Source of the DNA: Paragonimus westermani
Lineage: Eukaryota > Platyhelminthes > Trematoda > Plagiorchiida > Troglotrematidae
Length of the DNA stretch: 64,000 nucleotides
Assembly (NCBI GenBank): GCA_008508345.1
Contig: QNGE01000119.1
Location: 274,862-338,861, forward strand
Direction: 5' to 3'
Shown here: piece after piece, positions 34,701 to 46,071 of the stretch
Numbering within the stretch: position 1 is the first letter of the stretch
Layout: every line of letters starts with the position of its first letter
Notes under the pieces: generated by a model
The model's database searches: none
Told to the model about the DNA's origin: nothing
Seen by the model: only the letters and a program-made list of their open reading frames with translations
Position numbers and translations under genes: made by a program

Positions 34701-37700
34701 GTGGATAACAGAGGACATTGCGGTCTAGCATGTAATCACTAGCACAACCAATGTCACAACTCATGCGAAACCAGAAAAGAACTTACCGGACGGTTGGTTC
34801 AGTATATCAGTTGTGTCAACCATTGGATACTGATCAGCTTAAACTCTACTTCATCGGTCCAACATACAAAAGCTGTTTTTATTCTGGGAATAAAATAATG
34901 CAGAATATTTGTTGGATTACATAACAGACAGACAGATAGACAGATATTAATTTACTGGTACATGAACACTCAGCATACATATGAAAAAATGGAATCGATT
35001 AAAGAATCCATAAATACACTATAAACTATAGATTTACGGCTCAGTCACTTCACATCATTCGAGATCTCCACAGATCTACCTGTGGGTGTCAATCACATTC
35101 TGTAACAATAGTTAAACTGTTTTGTGGTTAGAGTTAGTGTGCCAAGAATATCGTGATTGCGCTTAGTAATGTAACTTTACGGATGTGTAGCTTTTCACAT
35201 TCCGTCAGTCTGAACAGCCAGCGCCCAATCCAGATTTTCTGATTGTGTAAGCTACGGCCATTGCGACACATATTCGAAGTACTCGGACTCACTACCGTAA
35301 CCGCTTCGATCAGTAGTTGAATTCAACCGGTAGATTTAGGGTAAACTTATTTGGACATTCAGCCAATGACGAATCGCTTGCCAAAATGTACTGATGTCAG
35401 ACTTCACACTAACTCCTGTCAACATAAGGAAACATATTATGGTATAAAAAGATGGCAGTTAGGACTTCGGTCACCCAAGCGGAAGACCCGCTACAAATGA
35501 GCTAAGAAAAAACTGTGAAGGTTAACACAAGTTACATACCCAATCAGTGTGTGTGTGGTGTGAAGCTTTTCGTGGTGCATCCAACTCTAGACGGAAAGAA
35601 TGCCAGTACAATGCTTCCAGTAAAAACAAGATCATTCAGTCATCAGTCACCAAACTTGAGTAGCTTGTCTTCAGGAATCAGACTTTCTGTGGTTTCTTTT
35701 CTACTGGCTGTAGACTGAAAATCATGCTACAGTGCATCTCGATTGTTACGTTAAAACGCCTGCCCGACCTCCTTACAGTTTAACTCTTTACCGAGGTTGG
35801 CAAACACAAGTTGAGTTTGATTTTTCAATGGACCCTAAGTTTAATCTTTTATGATACACATGGAGCTCCGTCATATATTATGTAGATTTTTGTGTCCAAT
35901 AATGAAAACTGAACGGGCTACTGTGATAACGACCCTGAAGGGCTCAGGACGCCAATTGTTACGTACACTTGACTCCGGTAGTTCCATCTCGTCTGTGAAA
36001 CGCAGAATTTGTACCGAAATGTGACTGGCCGCTGTCGTTCTGTGGAGGGAGGACTCTGAAGCTGAGCCCCATCAGCCGTTTAGCTGACAGTGTGTTGTAC
36101 TGCTCGCCACCCCGTGCAAATGGCCAACGCACCGAACCAGGCAAACTGTTTAAATATGCCTGAACGGCAAAAACATGACACGCCAACCTAAGTTACAGTC
36201 CACAGGCCTCACCTCCGGAGCACGGCAGTGTCAAGACTGGCGCCGCTGGACAGTCGGCCACGTCCGTAAGATTTTTTGTCTATGTAAAGGCGCCAGCCTG
36301 TGAGCAATCGTTTCACGCACTTACGCATCCTTGCTCGTGTGCACGTATACGTTTGCGCACATCGGTTGGGTATCCTTGCTATCGCGTGCGTACGGTCTTA
36401 TTTTGTCCAATAGGGCACAAGTAATCTTTCTCGCGCTTGTGAAAAGGTGCTTATACGCAAGCAACCTCATGATGGGCTAAAACCTACGCCACGCATTAGA
36501 AACTTTGATGTTCACACTGTGCCGACCAGTGAAATCCGATAAGTTGCCATGGCTTACACTGCTACCATAATTTCCTCACTCCACAGGCTGAGATGGCTTT
36601 GAACGTGATCAAGCATGCAACCGTAGATTTATGATAATCAGGCCGCTCTGGTCTCATATGCACCTTTACAAACGTACCGTGACCTTGCTTTTACATTGCG
36701 ACGTACCGCTAACATGAAAACAACTGAGATGAATTAGGCAAACTGAAGGTAACCATCCAACCTCCAGACAACATACACAATAGTACGACAGCTGTCATCT
36801 AGTGGGTTGCACTACTATGCGCGTAGGATCTAGCTAATATTTCAAACATGATGCCCAGGTTAACCCTTGATATCATTCACAGAACTGAAGCTGTTTCTAT
36901 TACTAGTTGTGATGTCCGTCCACATGCTCGCAATCATGGCTCTTCATAGCCATGCCGACACGAGTTGGACCTCAGTCATCTAGGCTAACCCACCCAGTTT
37001 ATAGACATGAGGAAGCTCAGCCTCATGTGACTTTTACTCCAACGGCCGGTACACATGAGAGGGTGTACCGCCTTGGGTGGGGTATGTTGATGTTTAGTTA
37101 ATCGGCCTCACCCACGTATAGTAGGAATTAACAGACTAGGTGCTCGTGTCGTGCGACCGAAAGTTGGTTCACCCATGAGAGTGGTTCAAAGTGAATCACC
37201 TTTCAAAGGATCTGTTCAACACTATGTGGTGATCTCTGATTCAGTTCAATGTGCAGTGCATCTCGCAATTCTGGACCCGACCACAAAATCCGGACTCTAG
37301 ACCAAAGGGCTTACCCAAAAGAGCGGAGCACACCGCTGAAAACAGCCAATTCAGTTGGTTGTGGTTAGGATGGGGGGTATGCGCATTGTCAGTAAAGTCG
37401 CTCGGTCCCATCAACCCAGTGTTTGGATCACCGCGGTTCATGGCCGATAACACCCGACTGTTCACACACGCCCCTGTAACTGTTTTAGCAACACCTAACC
37501 GAGAACCAGCATGCGCCGTTGTGTGTAAATGAATAAATTAGGAATATGATATATCCCCAACGGATTGTGCCATCACGACGGTTTTTTCAGCAACCGGTGG
37601 AATTAGATTTACAAATCACCGAAAGATTGTTCAAAACCTAACGCCTTCCTCATAGAATCTGAGACACGTCATACTGTGTTTTTAGGTTTATCGTGCCATT

Positions 37701-38573
37701 TGTGGACTCTGAGGTGACATACAGTCATCCTGTGAAGGCAATAGGCGTCGTTTGACATTGTCAGATTTGTGGTCTCGTTACTGAGTCACGTCGTCCCACA
37801 TCCTGTCAACATGCCTCATTTGACCAGTTTCTTTGGTGAAGGTAACTTGTTGCGTTATCGAGATCGACGTGGTCAGCACGTTGAAAAATGTTGTCCATAT
37901 TGAGGTGTTCACCCTGAAAAAACGATATATCCACAATGCGAAGGCTATTTAGTAGGGGTAGATATAAAACATTCACATCACACGAGTTTTTAGTCAAGTG
38001 ATTACGAACTAGAACACTATGCTGATGCACGTGAATACTGGTCGGACTGTGGGGTAAGGGGTGTAACGCACTTTTTACAAGTATTTTGTTGGTTGGCAAA
38101 CTGGCGTCCTTAAGACTGTACAAACTCTACGTAAATGCTTCCGATAGCAGTTCAGAATTGAAACTTTCATTTCACCTAAGACACGCGGACTTATGGACCC
38201 TGTGGTGACTAAGTCGATCTGCGTGTCTGCCTGTTTATCTATCTGACTGACTCTGGTGGCGTTCAATTATATTGGATCACACGCAGCCTCGGATAACCAA
38301 GTCTGGACGAATTTCTCATTGCTGAACCAAATCACACTGTTAGAACTCACATAAATTAACAATATGCGCGTAGCATGAAAACTGGACAGAATAATGAACT
38401 AGTTTTTAGTTATACTGTCTGTGGGGAATATGTGGAGGCAACCACTAGCATGCTTAACGCAAAGCATGTCGGCAAGTGATTGGTTATCAGTAGGTCAGTT
38501 GGAAGACTGATGAAAAAGTTTCCTGCTTCGGGCAGTTTTCACCAGCTTCAAGAAAAAGGTCGACTCGCAAATC
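31793..38573. other. No recognisable gene (6.8 kb), with two GC-rich patches
   Basis: 33960-34260 and 36030-36420 are CpG-rich. Frames at 32274-32621 plus (115 codons), 33825-34175 plus (116), 35959-36186 minus (75) and 37241-37532 (both strands) have protein-like amino-acid variety but no domain I can name. The ones at 35959 and 37241 could come from an unrecognised dispersed repeat. Confidence 0.4.
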
Positions 38574-38787
38574 TACATGGTTGCCCCATGAATACGTGGC
38601 CGGAGTTCTAGTTCCGGACGTGGCACGGATGTGCACTACTGACGAGCTGTAATGAGATCGAAGCTCGAGTCTGGTGCTTCTTTGCGAAGGAGCTCGACTG
38701 AAATGTCTATGGGAATGTGACAGTTGTGATTAGTTGTGAAAGGTGTTCAATGTACATAAAAAACCAAACCCCCTACTAGTCAGCAAG
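38574..38787 (+). mobile_element. tRNA-derived SINE, 5'-truncated copy
   Basis: Similarity to the SINE at 45812 begins at ATGGTTGCCCCATGAA, after the A box. It keeps GTGGCCGGAGTTCTAGTTCC (B-box region), ACGTGGCACGGATGTGCAC, GACGAGCTGTAATGAGA and the CCTACTAGTCAG tail. With the A box missing it cannot drive its own transcription. Confidence 0.7.
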
Positions 38788-40510
38788 TATCGGTACATCA
38801 ACTTATGACTGTTTTGCAGTTATGTTCTGCTTCATGAAGTTTACTCAAACACAGGATCTACAGGGAAAATCCGCAAACACTGGAGGAACTCAAAGTGGTC
38901 ATAATCTCGGAATGCAATGTAATCCGCTAGACTAGTTTAAAACGTATGCTGTCGCCATGCACAAACGGAATGCTTTTGTGTAAGAAAAACTGCGCAGAAC
39001 ATTTTGGGCATCTCTTTTTGCAACGATCCTGTCGACAAGTCAGTAGAACATAATATATCTAGTGACAGCTTGCAGTTTCCTGTACGTAGTAGATTCCATC
39101 AATTGACATTGTTACTCAAAGAGTGTTAACAAAATCATAATAAAAATTCTAAATATCTTCATCAGAGACATTGAAAGAATGGTCAAATTATGTGTATGAC
39201 CATTTGTTTTGAGAACAAGCAATTAAATGAAAAACATGATCCTATCACGATATTCATCAACTGGAAAACCAAGGGCAATTACGGATAAAGGAAGTCCACT
39301 AATGAGGCGTCAGTAAGTATCTCAGTGACGGTGAGAGTAGACGGATTGCAATAGTCTCTATGGTGACCAGTGTATCAACTTTGCCCTGTCTAGATTGTGC
39401 CGTACAGATTCGACTGATCAGCGTAAAGGAATCAGTGGGATTACCCGGGGGGTTGGACGGCAATCTCAGTCAAACAGGGACTCGTCGATCCTTGCATTAA
39501 CTACATTGGTGGATGCGCCCGAATGCGTTCGGGTACTGACGGTGTGATATCATATTTATTCCGTCTTCAATCAAGATTTTGTCAGGCATACTGTAACCAG
39601 AGTGTGTTCACACACACATGAGAATAAAGCAAAACCGCTATACAAGCTCAACCATTTCCGGATTCTTCAGATAGTCTTTTGATGAGCTCAGGCCTATCAC
39701 AGATAGGAGGTGACGTCATATTGTTCTACCGATTACCTCTCATGATATTCGGTGTCCATAGCTGTAGGCAATATGAAACAGTGCATCATACCCGTTTTGA
39801 CATCACGTGCTGACCGAAACGGAGAGTGGGTGCAAAGTGAATATCATGGTTCCGCTTAGTTTATCTGATGCTGTGTGATTCGATGCATAGCCTGAATAAC
39901 CAGGATGCGCGCCAGGAGTGCATTGTTCTTATAGGCATACCTCTGTGGGATAACACCAAACATTGGAGCGAAGGTGTATCTGACATCTGTGGAGCAGGTA
40001 ACCCGGTTCTAGGATGTGCCTTTCACTGAACCAAAAAGTTGCTCGCTACCCAGGTACCGTTTCAAGGACATCGGTCACACTCGTACACAAAGTGTAACCA
40101 TCAACCATACATGATTGTATGTTTGTCTGTGTACTTATGTATATGTATGTACCGACATGTTTTCAGGTTAGTATGAGAGCTGACCGTGTCGGAACCTCAT
40201 TATTATCGCTGTGCTATTTGCGTACCATATATTTGCATAAACAAACCACAGAATTATCAAAGGGCATAAACAACCAACTCTCCAAGTTCCCATCCTTGAT
40301 CGCACGAGAACGAGTTTTTTCTGTTTCTCCAAAATTTTGACGCATTCATCCGCTCTGCATATCAGCATTACGAGGCTCAGGCTGACGTGCTAAGTAGTGG
40401 TCAGATCTTGTGAATGTTTTGATAAATCACAGGCAGATAAAGTTGACTACATCTATACGTGGTCACTGTCGGTGCACATGTGCGGCTGCTCTCGGGCTAA
40501 TCATGCGTGT
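38788..40510. other. No recognisable gene (1.7 kb)
   Basis: Nothing recognised on either strand. A 73-codon plus-strand frame at 40119-40340 has no motif. Confidence 0.45.
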
Positions 40511-40545
40511 CGCCTCCGCTGCCGCTGCCGCCGCCGCCGTCGTCG
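40511..40545. repeat. CCG/GCT-rich trinucleotide tract
   Basis: An imperfect GCC/GCT/GTC triplet run of about 35 bp in a locally GC-rich patch. One frame would read it as a poly-arginine-like stretch, which is a composition artefact. Confidence 0.85.
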
Positions 40546-42644
40546 ATCACATACCGTTCACACAGTTGCGACTTCGATAAGCAGACGCGAAGTGGTTGAT
40601 AGTGGTCTGAGTTGAGAATGTCATGAAGAGTTAGCATCAACGAAACCGAGCTGAGTTAGCGTGTGCTCTGCTGGATTGTACATTACAGGTTTTGTAACCA
40701 GAATAGATACGATAAGGAAATTAGAATTAATTGAACGGCTGACAAACGGGGTTCAGTTCCAGTGGGGGACCGCTGTGCAGAAACCACTGTATGCATCTGG
40801 TTGATTCTGCCCTAACAGTTGTGTTACTGTGATACGGTACATTCCCAGGAAGAAACTCTCGCGAAGAAGCACTCCTGCCCAAGAAACACCTTTAACAGAC
40901 AAATATTTACATTAGGTGCTTCCATCAAAGAATCACACTTCTAAGAGGAATGTGAGGAAAGTATTCCGGAGTATGAAATGGACCTAACCCTTTTCAGGAA
41001 GAAACTGTGCAATAACCCTGTCAAGGTAGATTGACAAAGTATGTAAACTTGCTTGTGAGCAACCTTCGTACACCGTTTCGATAAGGCAAATTCCAGTCTG
41101 TAGTCGATTAGTGAATCTAGTATGGGGTTATTTACCCAATGATTTTGTCCTCGGAACCACCTCAGACCAAAGCCCATAAAGTGATCACTTGGGCATTTGA
41201 GTGATGCTTTCTAGGCCTGAGTGTAAAGTGGATATTAAGAGATTTCATTTGTTATCTGACTACCTGGAATTGGTGACTTACATAACAGTTGTATTATGAA
41301 ATGAAGATTCCACAGCCGTGAAAAAGAAGGGAGCAACTTAGGCTTATCCATTTTTAACAGCTTTCCAACACGATCACTAAGTGAACTGTATGAGATCAAA
41401 TGTAGTTTTCTTCATATTGTCCTTTTTATCTTCGTCTTATTCCGATAGAAAACATTGGTTGTTAGATTGATTCACTAGCAGAGTGTTCCATGGTTCCATA
41501 TGGAATTGGACATCTTGATTAAAAATATCTGTGTACGATCCCTAAATGGCAGCAACTGCTTGATTTTATCACACCGAGTAGTTTTTCCTTTTCGAACGGC
41601 ATGCACACGATACTGTTATTCACATTGTCTTGTGGACTTTGGATATTGTAAGTCCAAATTTGTCCGTGGGAAATTTAATCGCCAGCCATCCCTAAGGACT
41701 TTTTGAAGTGAGAGCTCAGTTTCCTTAACTCACTTTGTTGTTCGAAGCTCATAACAATCGCTTAAAATTTACGTGAGCAACTATGGTCTGACGTTTGAAC
41801 TGCAGTCACATTCGAAGAATGCCCGAGCGAAAAACTGTATCATGCTTGGCTTCACGGTTTGTGTGAGGATACGACACTTGGACGATACGAGCTGATAATA
41901 TCACTGGAAATGAACTGTATTCAATTCGTTCGCGATCACTGTATGTCTGGACGTCGTCAGATGTAGAATACCACAAATAGCGCAATTTCTGCTTAAATAG
42001 TCTCATTGTGAGCCTGCTGGTTGTGCGGTGATCAGTGACCGTGCTCGTTCTGGGCCCACTGTTAAGGAGACGTATGTTTCTGTTACGTCTACCCGAACTT
42101 CACAGTGACACCCCTGTGGCATTTCTAATATGCTTCCCCAAAGTTGAACCCTGATGTGACAGTGAACCTAAATGATCAACCTACGGATTTTGTAGTGGTA
42201 CAGGCGAATGCTGACCAAAAACGGCGATTGTGAAAAGCCATTCATCTTCGTCACGTTGATTGGAACTGCACATAGATGTTTCAAAAACACATCTGTTACT
42301 GCCCAAAAAGGTCATCTTCACTATCCGTGAGGACTCTGACAACACAAGATCTCTTGGAGTATCCTGAATTCTGTCCTTTGACTCGGGATGAGCACGAACG
42401 AAAACTCCGACCTGAACTCTGCAGCAAAATAAATGTTACTCCCTGTATTTCGGCTTTGTCACGTGACTGACCAGAAAGCATGAGCCGTTACAAACATGTA
42501 AGCCTAGACTGGCAAGAATGGTGTTTACAAGGGGTTCTGATACTGAGGACTCATTTTTGGTTTTCCATATATGCCTCTAAAGTACTATGTGCACTTGTGT
42601 ACAACTCGTCCCATAGCTATCTTTTTCCTAGTAAACTGTTCTGC
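40546..42644. other. No recognisable gene (2.1 kb)
   Basis: Short frames only. None has a domain or splice support. Confidence 0.45.
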
Positions 42645-43640
42645 AGAACGCTGTGGCTTCCGCAGGGGGGCATTCGTGCTAGTCACTGAAGAGTGGACGA
42701 ATGTAATTGACCAAGTTGTCGAGGAAGAGGTTGTATACCCAGGTTTTGCCAAAGCTTTTGACCGCGCGGCTCACGCTGTTCTGTTAGGTGAGCTTCTCTG
42801 TTATGGAGTACAAGTTACTCCTTTCCGATGGTTGGAGCTTCACCTGACCAATCAGCAATACAGAGTCTGCGTAAACTGTACTTTCCAGTTACCCAACAAA
42901 CTACAGCCCTGTTCCCCAGGGATTTTTACCGGTCCGTTTTTATTCCCCAACCGTGCAAATGGTCTTCCCATTTTGATTTCGCCTCTCGCATTACTGTTGG
43001 CAGGTGACAGAATTTGACATGCTTTCAGCCTATCTGGCGACTCAATCATTTTACAGAATGACCTCAGCATTTTATATGATCCGTCCCATACAGTAAAACT
43101 TGCGCATAAAACTGGAAAACTCAGGTTAATGTGCATTCGACGTTCGAGTACTATCTACTACCTTGATAGTTCTGATAGTTCTGATTGAGATAGACCACGT
43201 CGTGCTGGACTCTCTTATTCCTTCGAACTCACTCGAAGTTGAGGAGAATGCGAAAGAGACCGGTAATATTTTAACGCTGCTCTAATGGCACTTTGGTCGG
43301 TCTGACCACTATTCATTTAAGCTATCGTACAACAGTTTCATCTACCCCCACTTCAAGATTAGAAGTACAATCTGGTCGCTTTTTCTTCTTAAGGTTGAAA
43401 TGCAGCAACGTGCCAACAGGTCTGTTTGGAGCTTTAATGCTAAGCTGTGTGAGATTAGACCACTAGCTTTAACCAATATTGATTAGAGTTTCGTCGGCTT
43501 AGAGATGACCTCATTCTTGTGTGGGTGAGACTTTTTAAAGTCTCGAATGGATTCCAACCAGTTGTGAACCCCCGGTCAGCGATAACGAATCACGGATAGA
43601 TAGCGCTAGACGCAACTATCCCCAAAACCCTAGAAGAGCA
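42645..43640 (+). mobile_element. CR1/Jockey-type LINE reverse transcriptase, decayed copy
   Basis: The reading starts with CGFRRG (42652), EEWTNVIDQV and VVYPGFAKAFDRAAHAVLLG, equivalent to the YLDMSKAFDRVNHSILL block of the LINE at 5274. PCSPGIFTGPFLFPNRANGLP matches the SGVPQGSVLGPxLFLIYxNDxP region. The catalytic FADD has become LAGD, so one aspartate is lost. After a stop at about 43015, LQNDLSILYD (about 43058) and FRRLRDDLILVWVRLFKVS (about 43490) continue the thumb and C-terminal region in other frames. It is clearly dead and much older than the 5274 copy, and differs enough to suggest another subfamily. Confidence 0.7.
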
Positions 43641-44025
43641 CAGATGAACTTCATCTTCAGCCGAGAATGTATGTGCTCTCAAACCAAAGGCAACTTAGCA
43701 GACCAGCGTTTGTTTGTATATAGTTTTTGAAAAGTCTTGAAAAAACCACTTGAATTGCTGCACTAAAAGTGGAATGGGCCGATCAGAGCCGGAGGAGAAA
43801 GATGAGCCGAAATTAGGTTTTAACATGTTATGGTGTAAAGAGATAAAATTCAAAGTCACAAATTACTTTTCGAAGATATTTTGAAAAGTAAGCCAGTTTT
43901 AGGGAGAATATAGTTTGCAAAACACAACCAAAATTGTGTTGCTAAAGCAATACATATTCATTTTGTCATGTGCTTTATAGTGTGGATATCCAGATCGCTG
44001 GATGTCAGCTACGGAGCAAACTGGC
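43641..44025. other. No recognisable gene
   Basis: AT-rich stretch between the dead LINE and the GC-rich repeat. Nothing recognised. Confidence 0.45.
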
Positions 44026-44375
44026 AAATTTGTAAGCCGATGTCACATTATGTGGTAGATTATCAAATCGGAGTTGCGAGTATTCCAACTCTCGGCAGAA
44101 TACCTCAACGCGGAGTGGAGGTACGTCCCAAAACCCACAGCTAGCGGATCGGGGATAGCATGGGCGACCCGATCAGCCATCGCTCAACGAGATCGGACTA
44201 ACGGGCGAGGAGTGGTAGGCGAAAAATCCCTCGACAGTACGCGTCGGACACACAAATTGGGCCAAAGTGCACACGAAGTGTGGGCGGAAAACGGGGTGGT
44301 TGAGTCCCGGAATTCTGGCTCATCTACGCGAACGCCGCATGGCATGACAACCATGACAACCAGTTTTAGTAGACG
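44026..44375 (+). repeat. GC-rich dispersed repeat, copy A (single unit)
   Basis: It starts near AAATTTGTAAGCC and runs through GTGGTAGATTATCAAA, GAATACCTCAACGCGGAGTG, GGATCGGGGATAGCATGGGC, CACGAAGTGTGGGCGG and ATGGCATGACAACCA. The same blocks in the same order form copy B at 45278. GC content is well above the flanks. Open frames within (for example 44074-44415) do not match a protein I know. Confidence 0.75.
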
Positions 44376-45277
44376 CCTTTTCGTTACAACTGTATCGGGA
44401 GATTCAGTCCAGTAGCTGAATGCAAGGGGCGATATTTCATACTCGACTCGAAAATAGAGGCGATTTATTTCAATATGCGCGGTGAGTTATCTGACCTATT
44501 GGTAGGAGGAGTAGTTATCATTGACGAACTTCGATGATATGCTTCGAAAACTGAACAGGGTGTACATCACTCAGTATTATATGCAGACTGTTTCACACAT
44601 ACGCGTAGAGTAAATAAGACCAAAATAAACGTCTAATTACCGGTGAGTAGCTGTGAAGCTGACTAGTGTAAATTGAGCACTGCCCACATTCGTTCGTAAA
44701 TTTTGTGCTCAGCAGACTATTCAACTAGTCCCTTTCGGACAGGTAAACTAGACTCAAGTTTCACCCTCTATTAAATCTCAACAGCGGTTGTTCTTTCCAC
44801 TAACATCTAAAATTGAACTTTGTTTCATTTAATTGTGAAACATTCTTGTAGACCATTGTGTGGTTAGTCAAGTAGTAGGTGCTAGTGAAATACCATACCC
44901 AAACTCTCAGTCACGTTCAACTGCAATTACTGTTTATAGGAGAACGTATGTACTTGCTGATGCTAAACAGTATACGGGAGAATTAGAACGAAAATCTTCG
45001 TTCCTTTCCTGTTTTGTAAGGTTGTTCACATGCTTCACAGTTGTCCAGCCAACCTCCACACAACGACCACTCTCCCGAAGCTTTTTGCCGATCTCTAACG
45101 ACGGTTGCTGTAAGGGTGTCAATTTACTTTGCTACAAGATATCTATCATTCGCGAGAAGATCCGCATAAATATTAGACGAGCAGTATAGTTAGTGGAGAA
45201 GAGTGTGAATGTAATGTGACCGCTGAACAATAGGAGTTTACACAGTGTTCACTGCTATCAGAACATTACTTATAAGC
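44376..45277. other. No recognisable gene
   Basis: AT-leaning spacer between the two GC-rich repeat copies. The 109-codon frame at 44860-45189 has no motif. Confidence 0.45.
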
Positions 45278-45785
45278 GAATTTGACTGAGCGTTCACATA
45301 TTGTGGTAGATTACCAAACTGGAGGTAAGAGTACTTCAACTATCGGTGGAATACCTCAACGTGGCGGGGAGGTAGTCCAAAATCCCACAGCGAGTGGATC
45401 GGGGATGTGTGGGCGACCAGATAAGCCATCGCCCTACTGGATCGGACCAAAGGACGAGACGTGGCAGACACAATGGGGTGGATGACCAGATCGAGGGCCC
45501 TACTATTCTCACACTCGGAGGGATATCTTGACAGGGTCGCAGAATACAATCAGAGGCCATAGTGGATAAATTGCGTACAGCATGGGTGGCCGGATGAGCC
45601 ACCGCCCAACGAGACCGACCCAATGGACGAGAAATGGCAGGCAAGAAATCCCTTGACAGAAGGCGTCAAACACACACAAACCATGCCAAAGTGTACACGA
45701 AGTGTGGGCGGAAACCTGGGTTGTTAAGGCCCGGAATTCCGGTTCATATACGCGAGCGCGGTATGGCACGACAACCAGCGAGCTG
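45278..45785 (+). repeat. GC-rich dispersed repeat, copy B with internal tandem duplication
   Basis: It begins GCGAATTTGACTGAGCG and GTGGTAGATTACCAAACTGG and ends CACGACAACCAG, parallel to copy A. The middle part occurs twice: the segment around CTATCGGTGGAATACCTCAA (45340) through GACGAGACGTGGCAG (45471), and again around CACTCGGAGGGATATCTTGA (45520) through GACGAGAAATGGCAG (45642). Period is about 170 bp. The minus-strand frames of up to 102 codons reflect this duplication and are not convincing genes. Confidence 0.75.
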
Positions 45786-45811
45786 GATATTCGAGACAAT
45801 ATGATGACTCG

Positions 45812-46071
45812 GTCGTGCTTAATGTGAGATCAGTGGCGCAGTGGTCAACGTGGCCACCTCATGAAAAAGTGGCCGGACTTCTAGTTCCGGACGTGGCAAG
45901 GATATGCACGACTGACGAGCTCTAATGAAACTGAAACTCCAGTCGGGTGCTTCTTTTCGAAGGGGGCCGACTGGAATGTCTAGGGGAATGCGATTGTTAC
46001 GATCAGTGTTAGGTGATTCTCAATTTACATATGAGAACGAAAATCAATTACTACTCATCAGTACTCATCAG
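45812..46071 (+). mobile_element. tRNA-derived SINE, most complete copy
   Basis: This copy serves as the reference for the family. AGTGGCGCAGTGGTCAACG (A box) lies at 45832-45850, and GGACTTCTAGTTCCGGACG (B box) at about 45874-45893. The body contains GACGAGCTCTAATGA and GGGGGCCGACTGGAATGTC. The 3' end has two tandem TACTCATCAG units (46052-46061, 46062-46071), a short simple tail as expected of a SINE mobilised by a LINE. Total length is about 260 bp. It inserted next to the GC-rich repeat. Confidence 0.78.

Noticed and set aside
45336..45799. Minus-strand frames up to 102 codons
   Set aside because: They lie wholly within the internally duplicated GC-rich repeat and repeat themselves.
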